From Parasphingorhabdus cellanae (GTDB lineage Bacteria > Pseudomonadota > Alphaproteobacteria > Sphingomonadales > Sphingomonadaceae), in the NCBI RefSeq assembly GCF_017498565.1, contig NZ_CP071794.1, forward strand, positions 496,001 through 560,000: a DNA stretch of 64,000 bases. Reading direction: 5' to 3'. Positions 45,140 to 57,118 of the stretch are shown one piece after another. The stretch's first letter is position 1. Each line of letters opens with the position of its first letter. Position numbers and translations under genes: made by a program. Under the pieces are notes generated by a model. It saw nothing but the letters and a program-made list of their open reading frames with translations. It ran no database searches and was not told where the DNA came from.

Positions 45140-46065
45140 TAGATTTGACCAAAAGCCCAACGCAGAATGGATTTCTGTGCATGAATACGATTTTCCGCTT
45201 CATCCCAAACCAAGGATTGCGGACCATCGATAACGGATGGCATCACCTCTTCCCCGCGATGAGCAGGAAGACAGTGCAGAAACACCGCATCGGCTTTGGC
45301 TGTTTCCATAATCACGTCATTGACCTGAAACGGCATCATTGCATCCATCTTGGCATCAGCGTGCGCCTGCCCCATCGATACCCATGTATCGGCGACTATG
45401 ACATCAGCGCCTGCAGCAGCCTCCATTGCATCGCGATAAATGGTGACATTGGCGCCTGCAGACTTTGCAGATATTATAAAGCTCTGGTCGGGATCATATC
45501 CTTCCGGGCAACCGATCCTTACGTTGAACTTCATTAAACCTGCAGCCTCAACGATAGAGTTAAGGACGTTATTGGAATCTCCCAACCATGCGACTTCCAA
45601 CCCCGGCAATGCCTTACCATTCTCGATCAAAGTTAGCAGATCGGCAACTATCTGACAGGGGTGCGATAAATCCGTCAGACCGTTAATCACTGGCACAGTA
45701 GCATTGGCCGCCAGCTCTTCGATTTTGGCATGATCATCCGTCCGGATCATGATCGCGTCGCACATCCGGGACAAGACTTTAGCCGTATCAGCAACAGTTT
45801 CGCCGCGACCGAGCTGCATCGAGCCGCTGTCCATCACTATACTGGACCCGCCCAATTGGCGGATCGCTATGTCAAACGATACACGCGTTCTGGTGCTGCT
45901 CTTTTCAAAGATCATCGCCAATACATGTTCGGCCAGCGGTGCGTCTGCATCCACTTGGCCTTTAGGCCAATTTTTGCGCGCTTCTTTGCGGTCGATCGCG
46001 TCGTTGGTCATCGCGGCGATTGCGTCGCCACCAGCATCGGCCAGATTCAGGAAATGCCGGGTCAT
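45139..46065 (-). CDS. argF: Ornithine carbamoyltransferase
   Basis: ArgF makes citrulline from ornithine and carbamoyl phosphate, the sixth step of arginine synthesis. The 308-residue product has the carbamoyl-phosphate motif [12 protein letters not shown], the LSHPCQ motif and the ornithine-site [11 protein letters not shown]. Full length. Its ATG overlaps the argD stop by four bases. Confidence 0.97.
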   Translation of the reverse strand: MTRHFLNLADAGGDAIAAMTNDAIDRKEARKNWPKGQVDADAPLAEHVLAMIFEKSSTRTRVSFDIAIRQLGGSSIVMDSGSMQLGRGETVADTAKVLSRMCDAIMIRTDDHAKIEELAANATVPVINGLTDLSHPCQIVADLLTLIENGKALPGLEVAWLGDSNNVLNSIVEAAGLMKFNVRIGCPEGYDPDQSFIISAKSAGANVTIYRDAMEAAAGADVIVADTWVSMGQAHADAKMDAMMPFQVNDVIMETAKADAVFLHCLPAHRGEEVMPSVIDGPQSLVWDEAENRIHAQKSILRWAFGQI

Positions 46066-47246
46066 GATTCAGGCACTTGATAATCAGCTGCACCTGCCGA
46101 CAGTTTTTCGATAAACGTCGCAATATGGCTTTCGTCTATATTCAGTGGTGGCAATATCCGCAGGGTGTTGTCCCCCGCAGCAACTGTCAGCAGCCCATGA
46201 TTATCGCGCAAATGCGCTACAAAAGAGCGTGTTTCCTGAGTCATCGTAATACCGAGCATGAGGCCGTGTCCCCGAACGCCCTTAAACAAAGCAGGATAAT
46301 TACCGATAAACTGCTCAATTGCCGCGCGCAATTTTGCACCTATGTCTCGAACATGTCCGAGAAACTCATCATTCGCAACGATATCCCAGACCGCGTTGCC
46401 CGCAGCCATAGCCATAGGATTACCACCATAGGTTGAGCCATGGGTGCCCGGCACCATGCCGCGTGCTGCTTCTTCGGTCGCCAAACAAGCGCCAAAGGGA
46501 AAACCGCCACCAATACCCTTGGCACTCGCCATGATGTCGGGCGTAATGCCATAAAGCTCATGTGCATAAAGCGCACCGGTCCGTGCGACGCCGCATTGCA
46601 CTTCGTCGAGTATCAGTAATATGCCATGCTTATCGGCCAAGGCACGAAGGCCTTTCATAAAGGCTTCAGATGCCGGACGCACCCCACCTTCGCCTTGCAC
46701 AGGCTCAACCAAGAAAGCAGCCGTTTTTGGCCCTATCGCGGCTTCTGCGCCTTCCAGATCATCAAAATCTACGTATTTGAAACCATTAAGAAGTGGAGAA
46801 AAGCCATGATGCATCTTCTCTTGATTAGAAGCTGAGATAGTCGCCATTGTACGACCATGAAAGGCGTTTTTAAAAGTAATAATTTCAAACCGATCACTAC
46901 CGTGTGACTGGTGGTAGACTCGAGCCGCTTTAATTGCACATTCGACCGCCTCGGCACCGCTGTTGGTAAAAAATACCGTGTCTGCAAAAGTCGTATCAAC
47001 CATCCTCTGAGCCAGTTTTTCACCTTGCGGACTGCCATACAGGTTTGACACATGCATAAGCGTCGCTGCCTGTTCTTGTATCGCCTTGGTCAAATGCGGG
47101 TGGCCATGACCCAACAGATTCACCGCGATACCGGTAGCAAAATCGAGAGCGCGACTGCCGTCTTCAGAAATCAGCCAAGCACCCTCGCCTCGCACGGGAC
47201 GAAAACCACACCGAGGATATACGGGCATGAGCGGCGTAATCGTCAT
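46062..47246 (-). CDS. argD: Acetylornithine aminotransferase
   Basis: ArgD is a PLP enzyme that forms N-acetylornithine. The 394-residue product has the class III aminotransferase motifs: [44 protein letters not shown] and the PLP lysine region [17 protein letters not shown]. It is the first gene of the argD-argF-hslO operon; its promoter lies in the 268-base gap shared with katG. Confidence 0.96.
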   Translation of the reverse strand: MTITPLMPVYPRCGFRPVRGEGAWLISEDGSRALDFATGIAVNLLGHGHPHLTKAIQEQAATLMHVSNLYGSPQGEKLAQRMVDTTFADTVFFTNSGAEAVECAIKAARVYHQSHGSDRFEIITFKNAFHGRTMATISASNQEKMHHGFSPLLNGFKYVDFDDLEGAEAAIGPKTAAFLVEPVQGEGGVRPASEAFMKGLRALADKHGILLILDEVQCGVARTGALYAHELYGITPDIMASAKGIGGGFPFGACLATEEAARGMVPGTHGSTYGGNPMAMAAGNAVWDIVANDEFLGHVRDIGAKLRAAIEQFIGNYPALFKGVRGHGLMLGITMTQETRSFVAHLRDNHGLLTVAAGDNTLRILPPLNIDESHIATFIEKLSAGAADYQVPES

Positions 47247-47502
47247 CTTACTTTACCTTCCAAAAATGGTCGAAGAAAAACAGAAAAGGCGACCCGATTG
47301 GCCGCCTCTGTCAAGTGGTCGTTCTTATATGCTTGAATAGGATGACGGTCAATCACCGCAGCACATGGCTAGCAATCAGTGATCACTCGCGAGTTTAATC
47401 GACTTAGGCAATCAAACAGAATGTTTTAATTGATTTAGCAGGCTGGCAATTTTGTATTATAAGCACACATCATTCAATGAAATGTGCCCCCTATAAGAAT
47501 AA

Positions 47503-49713
<2,211 letters not shown>

Positions 49714-49740
49714 TTCGACCTAAAGGTTACAAATGAGAAG

Positions 49741-49776
49741 ACGGCTCGCTGGGAAACTTGCGAGCCGTTTTATTTT
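49741..49776 (+). terminator. Terminator after katG
   Basis: ACGGCTCGC (49741-49749) pairs with GCGAGCCGT (49760-49768), followed by TTTTATTTT. It overlaps the end of the convergent GFA gene. Confidence 0.88.
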
Positions 49777-50144
49777 CAAAGCTTTGCTTTGGATGCTTCC
49801 CAATTTTGCCCATCAAATTTCGTAATATTGGGCTGCAAACCGTGCCCCGCGTCCAGACAGTTATAATTGACGCTCCAGCTATCTGGATGGGATCGCGGCT
49901 GATAGAAGCTTTTGATGCCGCAATGCCGACAAAATAAATGGTCCGCCTGCCCGCTACCAAATCTATAGCTGGTCAAGTCATCCTCACCTTTCTGCAGATT
50001 GAATTGCTCATGCGGTATGAACAGGTGAAGAAAGCCCGTCCGCGCACAAATCGAGCAATTGCAATCCAGCATTTCCGGCTGTGCATCCGCTTGAGCGGTG
50101 AAACGGACTGCGCCGCAATGACAACCGCCAGCAACGTCCATCAT
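49776..50144 (-). CDS. GFA-family (CENP-V/Gfa) zinc protein
   Basis: The 122-residue product has the zinc cysteines of the GFA family: GGCHCGAVRF, DCNCSICART and LFCRHCGIKSF. Members include glutathione-dependent formaldehyde-activating enzymes; substrate here is unknown. ATG 50144 overlaps the stop of the OsmC gene (ATGA). Frame is open further upstream, inside that gene. Confidence 0.88.
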   Translation of the reverse strand: MMDVAGGCHCGAVRFTAQADAQPEMLDCNCSICARTGFLHLFIPHEQFNLQKGEDDLTSYRFGSGQADHLFCRHCGIKSFYQPRSHPDSWSVNYNCLDAGHGLQPNITKFDGQNWEASKAKL

Positions 50145-50581
50145 GACCGCACTTCGGTAGAATGAATGTCGATACGATTTTCCAGTGTCCGATGGACCGG
50201 ACATTTCTCTGCAATTTCTAGCAGCTTCTGACGCTGCTCATCCGTCAAGTCCCCGCTTATGGTAATCGCGCGATCAATGACGTCGATCCGGTTGTCATCA
50301 TTGTTACAGGTGTTACAATCATCAACATGGTCGCGGCTATGCTCCAGCTCGATATGTACGCCTTCTAAAGGGATACCTTTACGATCCGCATACATTTTCA
50401 TGGTCATTGAGGTGCACGTCCCTAACGCCGCGAGCAACAGATCATATGGCGATGGCCCGCTATTTTCTCCACCGAACGATACCGGTTCGTCGGCAAGGAA
50501 AACATGTTTGCCGACACGGACGGTTTGTTGAAACTTGCCGCTGGCAGTTTCGACCGAAACGAGGGAAGGATTTGTAGCCAT
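50141..50581 (-). CDS. OsmC-family protein
   Basis: The 146-residue product has the OsmC fold with the two cysteines: LGTCTSMTMKMYADRKG near residue 48 and AEKCPVHRTLENR near 124. It probably reduces hydroperoxides, although the GGENSGPSPYDLLLAALG start and CxTCN-like EHSRDHVDDCNTCNNDD insertion mark the YhfA-like branch, whose substrate is unknown. It lies between glmS (three bases upstream) and the GFA gene and is in the same operon. Confidence 0.88.
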   Translation of the reverse strand: MATNPSLVSVETASGKFQQTVRVGKHVFLADEPVSFGGENSGPSPYDLLLAALGTCTSMTMKMYADRKGIPLEGVHIELEHSRDHVDDCNTCNNDDNRIDVIDRAITISGDLTDEQRQKLLEIAEKCPVHRTLENRIDIHSTEVRS

Positions 50582-50584
50582 ATT

Positions 50585-52408
50585 CTATTCCACAGTAACC
50601 GATTTCGCGAGATTGCGCGGCTGATCAACGTCAGTGCCTTTTGCAACGGCTACATGATAGGCGAGCAACTGCACAGGCACGGCATATACAAGCGGCGCAA
50701 TCAGTGGATGAACCTTGGGCATCTCGATGGTCGCCATGCAGCCTTCACCCGCTTCGACCAGACCTTCAGCATCCGAGATCAGCACCACCTTGCCGCCCCG
50801 CGCGCGCACTTCTTGCATATTGGATACTGTTTTTTCGAATAATGGACCAGATGGAGCCAGCACAATTACTGGTACGGCCTCGTCAATCAAAGCAATCGGG
50901 CCATGTTTCATCTCGCCGGATGCATAGCCTTCGGCGTGAATATAGCTTATTTCTTTGAGCTTTAGAGCGCCTTCCAGTGCCAATGGATAATCAGGACCGC
51001 GCCCTAGATAAAGCACATCGCGCGCGGGAGCAATCAGATGCGCCATATCTGCTATATCGTCATCATGGGCGAGCGCGGCATTTAGCGCCGCGGGCGCCTC
51101 GGTCAGATGTTCAACAACTTCGCGTTCTTCGTCCCGCGTCATCTGGCCCTTTACGACAGCGAGATGTGCCGCAAGCGCCGCCAAGACGGCAAGCTGACAG
51201 GAAAAGGCTTTGGTCGATGCAACGCCAATTTCCGGACCGGCATGGGTTGGCAATAGCAAGTCAGCCTCTCGCGCCATTGAACTGGTTGGAACATTGACCA
51301 CAACTGCAATTTTTTGGCCATTTTCCTTGGAGTGACGAAGCGCAGCAAGCGTATCTGCTGTCTCGCCAGACTGCGAGATAAACAGCGCCAGGCCACCAGG
51401 CTCAAATACCGGGTCACGATACCGAAATTCCGACGCAAAATCCAGGTCTACCGGCACCCGGGCAAAGGTCTCAAACCAATATTTCGCGACCATCCCGGCA
51501 TAATAGCTGGTGCCACAAGCCACGATGGTGATCCGTTTGATATCGCGCAAATCGAAATCCATTTGCGGTAGCGCCACTTGCTGCTCCAGCGGGCGAATAT
51601 AGCTCCGTAGGGTTTGCGCGACTACCGTGGGCTGCTCAAAAATTTCTTTCTGCATGAAATGGCGGTAATTGCCCTTTTCAATAGTCGCAGCGGATACGCC
51701 AGAAGTCGTAACTTCTCGCCCTACAGCATTGTTATCCTTGTCGTAAATTGCAGCGCCTTCACGATTGATAACGACCCAATCGCCCTCTTCGAGATATGCT
51801 ATTTTCTGGGTCAGCGGTGCCAGCGCCAAGGCATCAGAGCCCAGATATGTCTCGCCATCACCGTAGCCAACCACCAAAGGTGACCCCAAGCGCGCACCGA
51901 TTAACAAATCCGGCTGCGAACGAAAGACAATCGCCAGGGCAAAAGCGCCGCGCAGGGACGGCAAAACCGCTTTAACCGCCTCTTCCGGTGATTTTCCGTT
52001 TTCAACTTGCTCGCTCACCAGATGCGCAACTACTTCGGTATCAGTTTCACTTTCAAACAACCGTCCGCGCGCGCTGAGCTCTTCGCGCAGGGCCTTGAAA
52101 TTCTCGATAATACCGTTGTGGACCAATGCCACTTCGCTGGTCGCATGGGGATGGGCGTTGCTAGTAGTTGGCGCGCCATGCGTCGCCCAACGGGTATGCG
52201 CAATGCCGATATTACCGGCTGCGTCGTCGGTCTTCAGCACCGATACCAGATTGGCAAGCTTGCCCTCTGCGCGGCGGCGGATCAGTTGGCCGTCTTCAAC
52301 CGTGCAAACACCAGCGCTGTCATAACCGCGATATTCCATACGTTTCAGGCCATCGACGAGACGATCCGAGACAGATTCCTTGCCAACAATTCCAATAATT
52401 CCGCACAT
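50585..52408 (-). CDS. glmS: Glucosamine-6-phosphate synthase GlmS
   Basis: GlmS makes glucosamine 6-phosphate from fructose 6-phosphate and glutamine, the first step to UDP-GlcNAc. The 607-residue product has the N-terminal nucleophile Cys2 (MCGIIGIVG), the glutaminase domain, two SIS domains (ACGTSYYAGM and the FISQSGETADTLAAL segment) and the C-terminal KSVTVE. Standard length. glmU, a later enzyme, lies at 53964-55313, with a desaturase and a toxin-antitoxin pair between. Confidence 0.97.
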   Translation of the reverse strand: MCGIIGIVGKESVSDRLVDGLKRMEYRGYDSAGVCTVEDGQLIRRRAEGKLANLVSVLKTDDAAGNIGIAHTRWATHGAPTTSNAHPHATSEVALVHNGIIENFKALREELSARGRLFESETDTEVVAHLVSEQVENGKSPEEAVKAVLPSLRGAFALAIVFRSQPDLLIGARLGSPLVVGYGDGETYLGSDALALAPLTQKIAYLEEGDWVVINREGAAIYDKDNNAVGREVTTSGVSAATIEKGNYRHFMQKEIFEQPTVVAQTLRSYIRPLEQQVALPQMDFDLRDIKRITIVACGTSYYAGMVAKYWFETFARVPVDLDFASEFRYRDPVFEPGGLALFISQSGETADTLAALRHSKENGQKIAVVVNVPTSSMAREADLLLPTHAGPEIGVASTKAFSCQLAVLAALAAHLAVVKGQMTRDEEREVVEHLTEAPAALNAALAHDDDIADMAHLIAPARDVLYLGRGPDYPLALEGALKLKEISYIHAEGYASGEMKHGPIALIDEAVPVIVLAPSGPLFEKTVSNMQEVRARGGKVVLISDAEGLVEAGEGCMATIEMPKVHPLIAPLVYAVPVQLLAYHVAVAKGTDVDQPRNLAKSVTVE

Positions 52409-52426
52409 CGTATTTTGGGCTTTCTT

Positions 52427-52795
52427 CTAAAGGGTATAAGGAATTCGGATACCCGGCATCTCTGACGGAAAATCCTTTATATTGCGCGTGACGAGAATGC
52501 GACCAGATACTTGAGCCGAGGCCCAGATAATCGCATGGGGAGAACTGAGAGATGGGCGCTGTTGCCGCATCAGCGCCGCGCGGCGGGATATTTCTTCGTC
52601 CAGCTCGCTAATCGCGAATAGCCTCAGGAAAGCTTCGGTTTCCGCCAAAACCAGCTCCGGCGCGCAGGCCATGATTTCGATCCAGCTGATCCGGCTAATC
52701 CACGGGCGGCTTGTACGCTGTAATTCAACGCCAGCCCGTGGTTCGTTCTGAAGGGCATCCAGAACGATGCCAGTATCAAAAAACGCTTCGATCAT
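52427..52795 (-). CDS. PIN-domain toxin, VapC family
   Basis: VapC toxins are PIN-fold ribonucleases. The 122-residue product has the first acidic residue (Asp7, MIEAFFDTG), Glu40 in the second position (SWIEIMAC), and the C-terminal LVTRNIKDF. At the third acidic position (usually Asp in a PDAIIA-like context) it reads SSPHAIIWASA, with His87. It overlaps the antitoxin gene by four bases. Confidence 0.85.
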   Translation of the reverse strand: MIEAFFDTGIVLDALQNEPRAGVELQRTSRPWISRISWIEIMACAPELVLAETEAFLRLFAISELDEEISRRAALMRQQRPSLSSPHAIIWASAQVSGRILVTRNIKDFPSEMPGIRIPYTL

Positions 52796-53031
52796 TCCCG
52801 CACACCATCCCAGTCGCTGCGGACCTTGCCGTCATAGTCTAGACCATCAACGTGCGAACCATGGCGCGCCCAAAGACCGAAATATTTGGCAATCCCATCC
52901 TGACTTTCCCGCGCCCTGAAAGCCTCTACCGCCTCGCGCAGCAAGGCCGCACGCGACTTGCCCTGCTCTGACGCAAGAGCATCAAGCCATTCAACATCTT
53001 CTTCGGGCAAGTCGGCAAGGATACGAGTCAT
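52792..53031 (-). CDS. Ribbon-helix-helix antitoxin (VapB-type)
   Basis: The 79-residue product has an RHH DNA-binding start (TRILADLPEEDVEWLDALASEQGKSRAALLREAVEAF) and a C-terminal tail (residues about 45-79) that would block the PIN toxin. A large operator precedes it. It is the first gene of the pair and autoregulation is likely. Confidence 0.85.
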   Translation of the reverse strand: MTRILADLPEEDVEWLDALASEQGKSRAALLREAVEAFRARESQDGIAKYFGLWARHGSHVDGLDYDGKVRSDWDGVRE

Positions 53032-53036
53032 GATAT

Positions 53037-53066
53037 ATTGATATCATATCGCGATATCATATCAAT
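53037..53066. promoter_or_regulatory. Operator of the toxin-antitoxin pair
   Basis: A 30-base near-perfect palindrome starts ATTGATATCATATCGCG and ends CGATATCATATCAAT, with two mismatched positions. It lies 6-35 bases before the antitoxin start and overlaps the last codons of the desaturase gene. Confidence 0.8.
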
Positions 53067-53953
53067 CGTTTTGTTAGATCTTCACGACTGCTCTTTGCAC
53101 GTGGCAAGCCGATGTTATGAGCGAGGCCGACCTCCCCAAGCCACTTAATTACCCACCATGCAGGATCATGCTGGTCATCCTCTAAGCCAATTCGCGCAGA
53201 CTCTGGAAACGCATGATGGTTGTTGTGCCAGCACTCACCATAAGTCAGCAGACCCAAACCCGGCAAATTTGATGCTTGTACTGATGCACCCTTTACATCC
53301 CAATCCCCTTGTCCAGGACGGTGACAGAAATGGGTGATTGTCCAATGCCCGGCAGCGCTGACTATTACTCGCATACATATTCCCCAGATCACCCACGGAA
53401 TTCCGCCAATTGCATATAAGAGGATGGCTAATAGAATTTGATGCCAGCGCCATGTTTTCTCCAGAAAGATATAGAACCGATCACTTGCAACATTAGCTTC
53501 AATGAAAAACTCTGGCGGCTTTTCAAACTCAAACCGGTAGAAAAGCTGCCAGCGTAAGTCTTTTAGTAGCGAGCGACGATGGGAGAAAAAATCGTGGCAC
53601 CTTGGCTGTCGCTGGGCCCAATCGCGGATGTCATGAACGCGCAATATTCCATGAGGGCCCGCTACACCCACCAATGTCCCGATATAGATTAGAAAACGCT
53701 CGACAGGCTTCGAACATATGAAAGTGCGGTGAATCAACATCCGGTGCATACCCACGCTATGGCCCAAAAGCAGCGTTGCATATGTGAGGCAAAAAAACAT
53801 CAATAGGGCGCTGAACGTGAAATAGGGAATCGCAAATATGATTGCGAAGACCAACATCGAACCGTTCCACACAAGTTTTGGCGCATCCAGTACCGGCTGA
53901 CCCAAATCCGCAGACGCCGATGAACCATCAATTCGTATGACCGGTTCCATCAT
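53057..53953 (-). CDS. Fatty acid (acyl-CoA-type) desaturase
   Basis: The 298-residue membrane enzyme inserts a double bond in a fatty acyl chain. It has the histidine boxes HSVGMH, HDFFSH (an altered second box in the CHDFFSHRRS context) and HNNHH (ECWHNNHHAFP), and four membrane segments. It matches the delta-9-type desaturase family. The second box is less canonical (HRxHH expected). It follows glmU by ten bases. Confidence 0.85.
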   Translation of the reverse strand: MMEPVIRIDGSSASADLGQPVLDAPKLVWNGSMLVFAIIFAIPYFTFSALLMFFCLTYATLLLGHSVGMHRMLIHRTFICSKPVERFLIYIGTLVGVAGPHGILRVHDIRDWAQRQPRCHDFFSHRRSLLKDLRWQLFYRFEFEKPPEFFIEANVASDRFYIFLEKTWRWHQILLAILLYAIGGIPWVIWGICMRVIVSAAGHWTITHFCHRPGQGDWDVKGASVQASNLPGLGLLTYGECWHNNHHAFPESARIGLEDDQHDPAWWVIKWLGEVGLAHNIGLPRAKSSREDLTKRLI

Positions 53954-53963
53954 GGTAGTTAAG

Positions 53964-55313
53964 CTACTTCCCCGCCTTCTTCATTGTCATCGTCTCACGA
54001 AATTTCTTCGCCCAACCGGCTTTTCCAGATTGTTCAGCCCGCACCAATGCCAAATCATCCGCAGCCACATCCTTGGTCAACGCCGCACCAGCCCCAACAA
54101 TAGCGCCATCACCAATGGTCACCGGAGCAACCAATGCGCTGTTGCTGCCGATGAAAGCGCCTTTGCCGATCTTCGTTCTATATTTAAAAAAACCGTCATA
54201 ATTGCAGGTAATCGTGCCCGCGCCGATATTGGCGCCCTCGCCCACTTCAGCGTCACCGAGATAGGTCAGGTGATTGGCCTTGGCGCCTTTGCCGAGTGTA
54301 GTTTTCTTCATTTCGACAAAATTGCCGACCTTGGAGCCTTCTTCCAACACTGCACCCGGCCGCAATCGGGCGAACGGACCAACATTGGTATCGGGGCCGA
54401 TTGCCGCGCCTTCAATATGGCTGTGGCCATAAATCTTTGCACCGCTGGCGATCGAAACACCAGGACCGAAAATCACATTCGGTTCTATTACCACATCTGA
54501 AGAAACATCGGTATCATAGCAGAAAAAAACGGTTTCTGGTGCAATCAAGCTAACGCCATCAGCCATTGCTTTTGCGCGGCGGCGGAACTGCCATTCGCTT
54601 TCGACCGCAGCCAGTTCCGACCGACTGTTTACACCGGCAACCTCCGCTGGATCATCCACTTCGATCACAGCGCTATTCTGCCCCGGCAGCATCACGATAT
54701 CCGGCAGATAATATTCGCCCGCAGCATTATCATTGCTGATCTGGTCAAGCAAAATGAACAAATCCGTCGAGCGTACCGCCATCAGGCCGCTATTGCACAG
54801 GTTGACCGCCCGTTCCGCTTCATTGGCGTCTTTAAACTCGACCATTTTCTCGATTTCGCCCTGATCATCAGCGATAATCCGGCCATAGGAGCCGGCATCA
54901 TCTGGGCGAAAGCCCAACACAACCGCACGCGGATCTGACCCGTTATTCAGGCGAAAAATCATCTCCTGCATTGTCGCGGCGCTAACCATCGGAACATCAC
55001 CGTAAAGGATCAGAACATCACCAGCGAAACCTTTAAGCGCATCATGAGCCTGCGCGACCGCATGGCCGGTGCCCAATTGATCGTCCTGTATAGCAATTGC
55101 GACATTGCGCCCTTCAACGCTCGCCTCAATCTGCTCGCGCCGCGCACCGACGACCACAACCGTGCGCTCGACACCGATAGAATCAACCGTATCGAGCAAA
55201 TGATGAAGCATGGGCTTACCGGCAATCGGGTGCAGCACCTTGTGCGTCTCCGATTTCATCCGCGTGCCTTGTCCGGCGGCTAATATAATGGCTGCTAAAG
55301 GACGGTCACTCAT
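53964..55313 (-). CDS. glmU: Bifunctional GlmU (UDP-GlcNAc pyrophosphorylase/acetyltransferase)
   Basis: GlmU acetylates glucosamine 1-phosphate and joins it to UTP, making UDP-GlcNAc for cell wall and LPS. The 449-residue product has the uridyltransferase motif LAAGQGTRMKS, and a left-handed beta-helix (repeating hexapeptides such as VGEGANIGAGTITCNYDG). ATG 55313 is preferred to an ATG at 55361; GGAG lies upstream. It is the first gene of a leftward run toward the desaturase. Confidence 0.95.
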   Translation of the reverse strand: MSDRPLAAIILAAGQGTRMKSETHKVLHPIAGKPMLHHLLDTVDSIGVERTVVVVGARREQIEASVEGRNVAIAIQDDQLGTGHAVAQAHDALKGFAGDVLILYGDVPMVSAATMQEMIFRLNNGSDPRAVVLGFRPDDAGSYGRIIADDQGEIEKMVEFKDANEAERAVNLCNSGLMAVRSTDLFILLDQISNDNAAGEYYLPDIVMLPGQNSAVIEVDDPAEVAGVNSRSELAAVESEWQFRRRAKAMADGVSLIAPETVFFCYDTDVSSDVVIEPNVIFGPGVSIASGAKIYGHSHIEGAAIGPDTNVGPFARLRPGAVLEEGSKVGNFVEMKKTTLGKGAKANHLTYLGDAEVGEGANIGAGTITCNYDGFFKYRTKIGKGAFIGSNSALVAPVTIGDGAIVGAGAALTKDVAADDLALVRAEQSGKAGWAKKFRETMTMKKAGK

Positions 55314-55410
55314 GCCAAAAACTCCGAATATCCTGTTCCAAACGCTGAATTTGCGCCCCATGCCATGATGCGGTTGCTTATGCCAGCAAGATCGGTTCTA
55401 TGCAGAGGCT

Positions 55411-56097
55411 ATGACAGAAATTTCTTTCGATATCATTGGCTTTGATCTGGACGGCACTCTGCTCGACACCAGCATGGAGCTGGCCGCCTCTCTCAATCAC
55501 GCGCTGGACAGCGCTGGCCGGCCGCAAGTGGACGAACAATCCATCCGGTCCTTGGTGGGCATGGGCGCGAGGCATATGTTGGAAATGGCACTGGAACAGT
55601 CCGGCGGCAGCGACAAGGATCTGGTCAAAAGCCTGATGCCTGTCCTGATCGACCATTATGAGGCCAATCTAGGTCAAAATGCACCGGCTTTTGCGGGACT
55701 GGTCGAAGCCATGGATGCGTTGCAAGACCAAGGCATCAAACTGGCGGTGGTCACCAATAAATTTGAAAGCCTGGCGGTGAAGCTGCTCACCACCGTTGGT
55801 ATGATTGACCGGTTTGTCACGGTTATCGGTGGCGACACCATGGGCAAAGGACGCAGCAAGCCCAAGCGCGATCCGATCGATGAGATGATCCGGCGCTGTG
55901 GCGGCATGGTGGATCAAACGCCCGCTGCCTTTATTGGCGACAGTATTTTCGACATTAAGGCCGCACAAAATGCTGGGATTGCCAATGTTGCGGTGAGCTT
56001 TGGCTTTCTGTATCAGCCAGTGGAAGAACTGGGTGCTGATGCGATTATTGATCATTATGATGAGCTTGTTCCCACGTTGGTCAAGCTGGGGTCTTAA
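55411..56097 (+). CDS. gph: HAD hydrolase, phosphoglycolate phosphatase-type
   Basis: The 228-residue product has the HAD motifs DLDGTLLDTS (motif I, nucleophile Asp), VVTNKF (motif II), a lysine in SKPKRDP (motif III) and GDSIFDIKAA (motif IV). The closest type is phosphoglycolate phosphatase; other small phosphoesters are possible. It is divergent from glmU, with about 97 bases between. Confidence 0.88.
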   Translation: MTEISFDIIGFDLDGTLLDTSMELAASLNHALDSAGRPQVDEQSIRSLVGMGARHMLEMALEQSGGSDKDLVKSLMPVLIDHYEANLGQNAPAFAGLVEAMDALQDQGIKLAVVTNKFESLAVKLLTTVGMIDRFVTVIGGDTMGKGRSKPKRDPIDEMIRRCGGMVDQTPAAFIGDSIFDIKAAQNAGIANVAVSFGFLYQPVEELGADAIIDHYDELVPTLVKLGS

Positions 56098-56098
56098 A

Positions 56099-57118
56099 CT
56101 AAGCCTTACGCCACTTCGTCCACAAATGCTGCATTAACATAAGCGGTGGCATTCTCAGCCAGTGGGACCGGATATAGAAGGCTTGCCGTGTGAACTTTCG
56201 GGTTTCACGCCCCCACCCGTCTCTCGCCAACAGACGTCGAATATAGAGATAATCGGTAAACTTCGTCTGGCCCGCGCGATATTTATAGACAGGCGTTCCA
56301 TATAACCGGACCGCCAATCGCAGAGCGCGCGCCAAATGCGGCACCAGTTGATGCAATTTTGCGCGGGTGCCTAATTCCGCCCAGAATTCCTCACCCGATT
56401 CGGAAAATCGCCGGACCAGCCGGTCAATATCCCACAGATTTCGTAGCCCTCCCGCCAGATCGCCATCAGCGAACAGATGGGCGACCGAATGGAGCAGCAT
56501 ATCAGCAGGGGCCATCACATAAAGGCCAGAGTCCAGCCTTACCGAAGCATCCAGCATCGCCTGCGCATTGGGTGTCGGTCCTGCGGTCAGCGGTAAGGTC
56601 GTATGGTGAACGTCAATCATCCGGTCGCGCTCGCGGTGGATTAGCGGGGGCAGTTCGTGCATGTGATCGCGATAATATTGATCGTCATAGGCGTCAGGCT
56701 TCACCCATTCCCAACCTGCGTCCAACAATGCTTCTTCGGCAGCGGGTAACTGATCGCGCGCAACCATTATGTCAAGGTCACCAATGCTCCGCCCGATACC
56801 GGCATCAAGATCCGCGGCGACATAGGCTGTGCCTTTCATCAGCACCGTCTTGCAGTTTAGTGGCACAAGGGCTCGTTGTGCACTGTCCGCCTCCCAAAGA
56901 GCCTGTAATCGCGCTAAGTCAGTGGTTTGAATCGCATCTTTCAGAACCGGTTTGACCTGCTCTGGCACTTCGATATTCGTCAGACGATGAGCCAAGCTGC
57001 CGATTAGCGACTCTGCCCGGGCGATACTAATAAGCTCAGTCCAGCCTCTCCTGTCGAGCGAAAGGACTGTCTCAGGCTTACGCAACGCATCGACCAGAGG
57101 TTGAGCATTGCGCATCAT
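56099..57118 (-). CDS. Nucleotidyltransferase-family protein (PF14907 type), HPr-rel-A cassette
   Basis: The 339-residue product has the NTP-transferase-5 signature: the SIGDLDIMVARDQLPAAEEALLDAGW acidic stretch (about residues 128-153), a VLMKGTAYVAADLD segment before it, and the DVHHTTLPLTAG segment after it. It resembles nucleotidyltransferases that accompany peptide-modification cassettes. ATG 57118 overlaps the kinase stop by four bases; a GTG at 57133 is also in frame. Its reaction here is unknown. Confidence 0.8.
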   Translation of the reverse strand: MMRNAQPLVDALRKPETVLSLDRRGWTELISIARAESLIGSLAHRLTNIEVPEQVKPVLKDAIQTTDLARLQALWEADSAQRALVPLNCKTVLMKGTAYVAADLDAGIGRSIGDLDIMVARDQLPAAEEALLDAGWEWVKPDAYDDQYYRDHMHELPPLIHRERDRMIDVHHTTLPLTAGPTPNAQAMLDASVRLDSGLYVMAPADMLLHSVAHLFADGDLAGGLRNLWDIDRLVRRFSESGEEFWAELGTRAKLHQLVPHLARALRLAVRLYGTPVYKYRAGQTKFTDYLYIRRLLARDGWGRETRKFTRQAFYIRSHWLRMPPLMLMQHLWTKWRKA

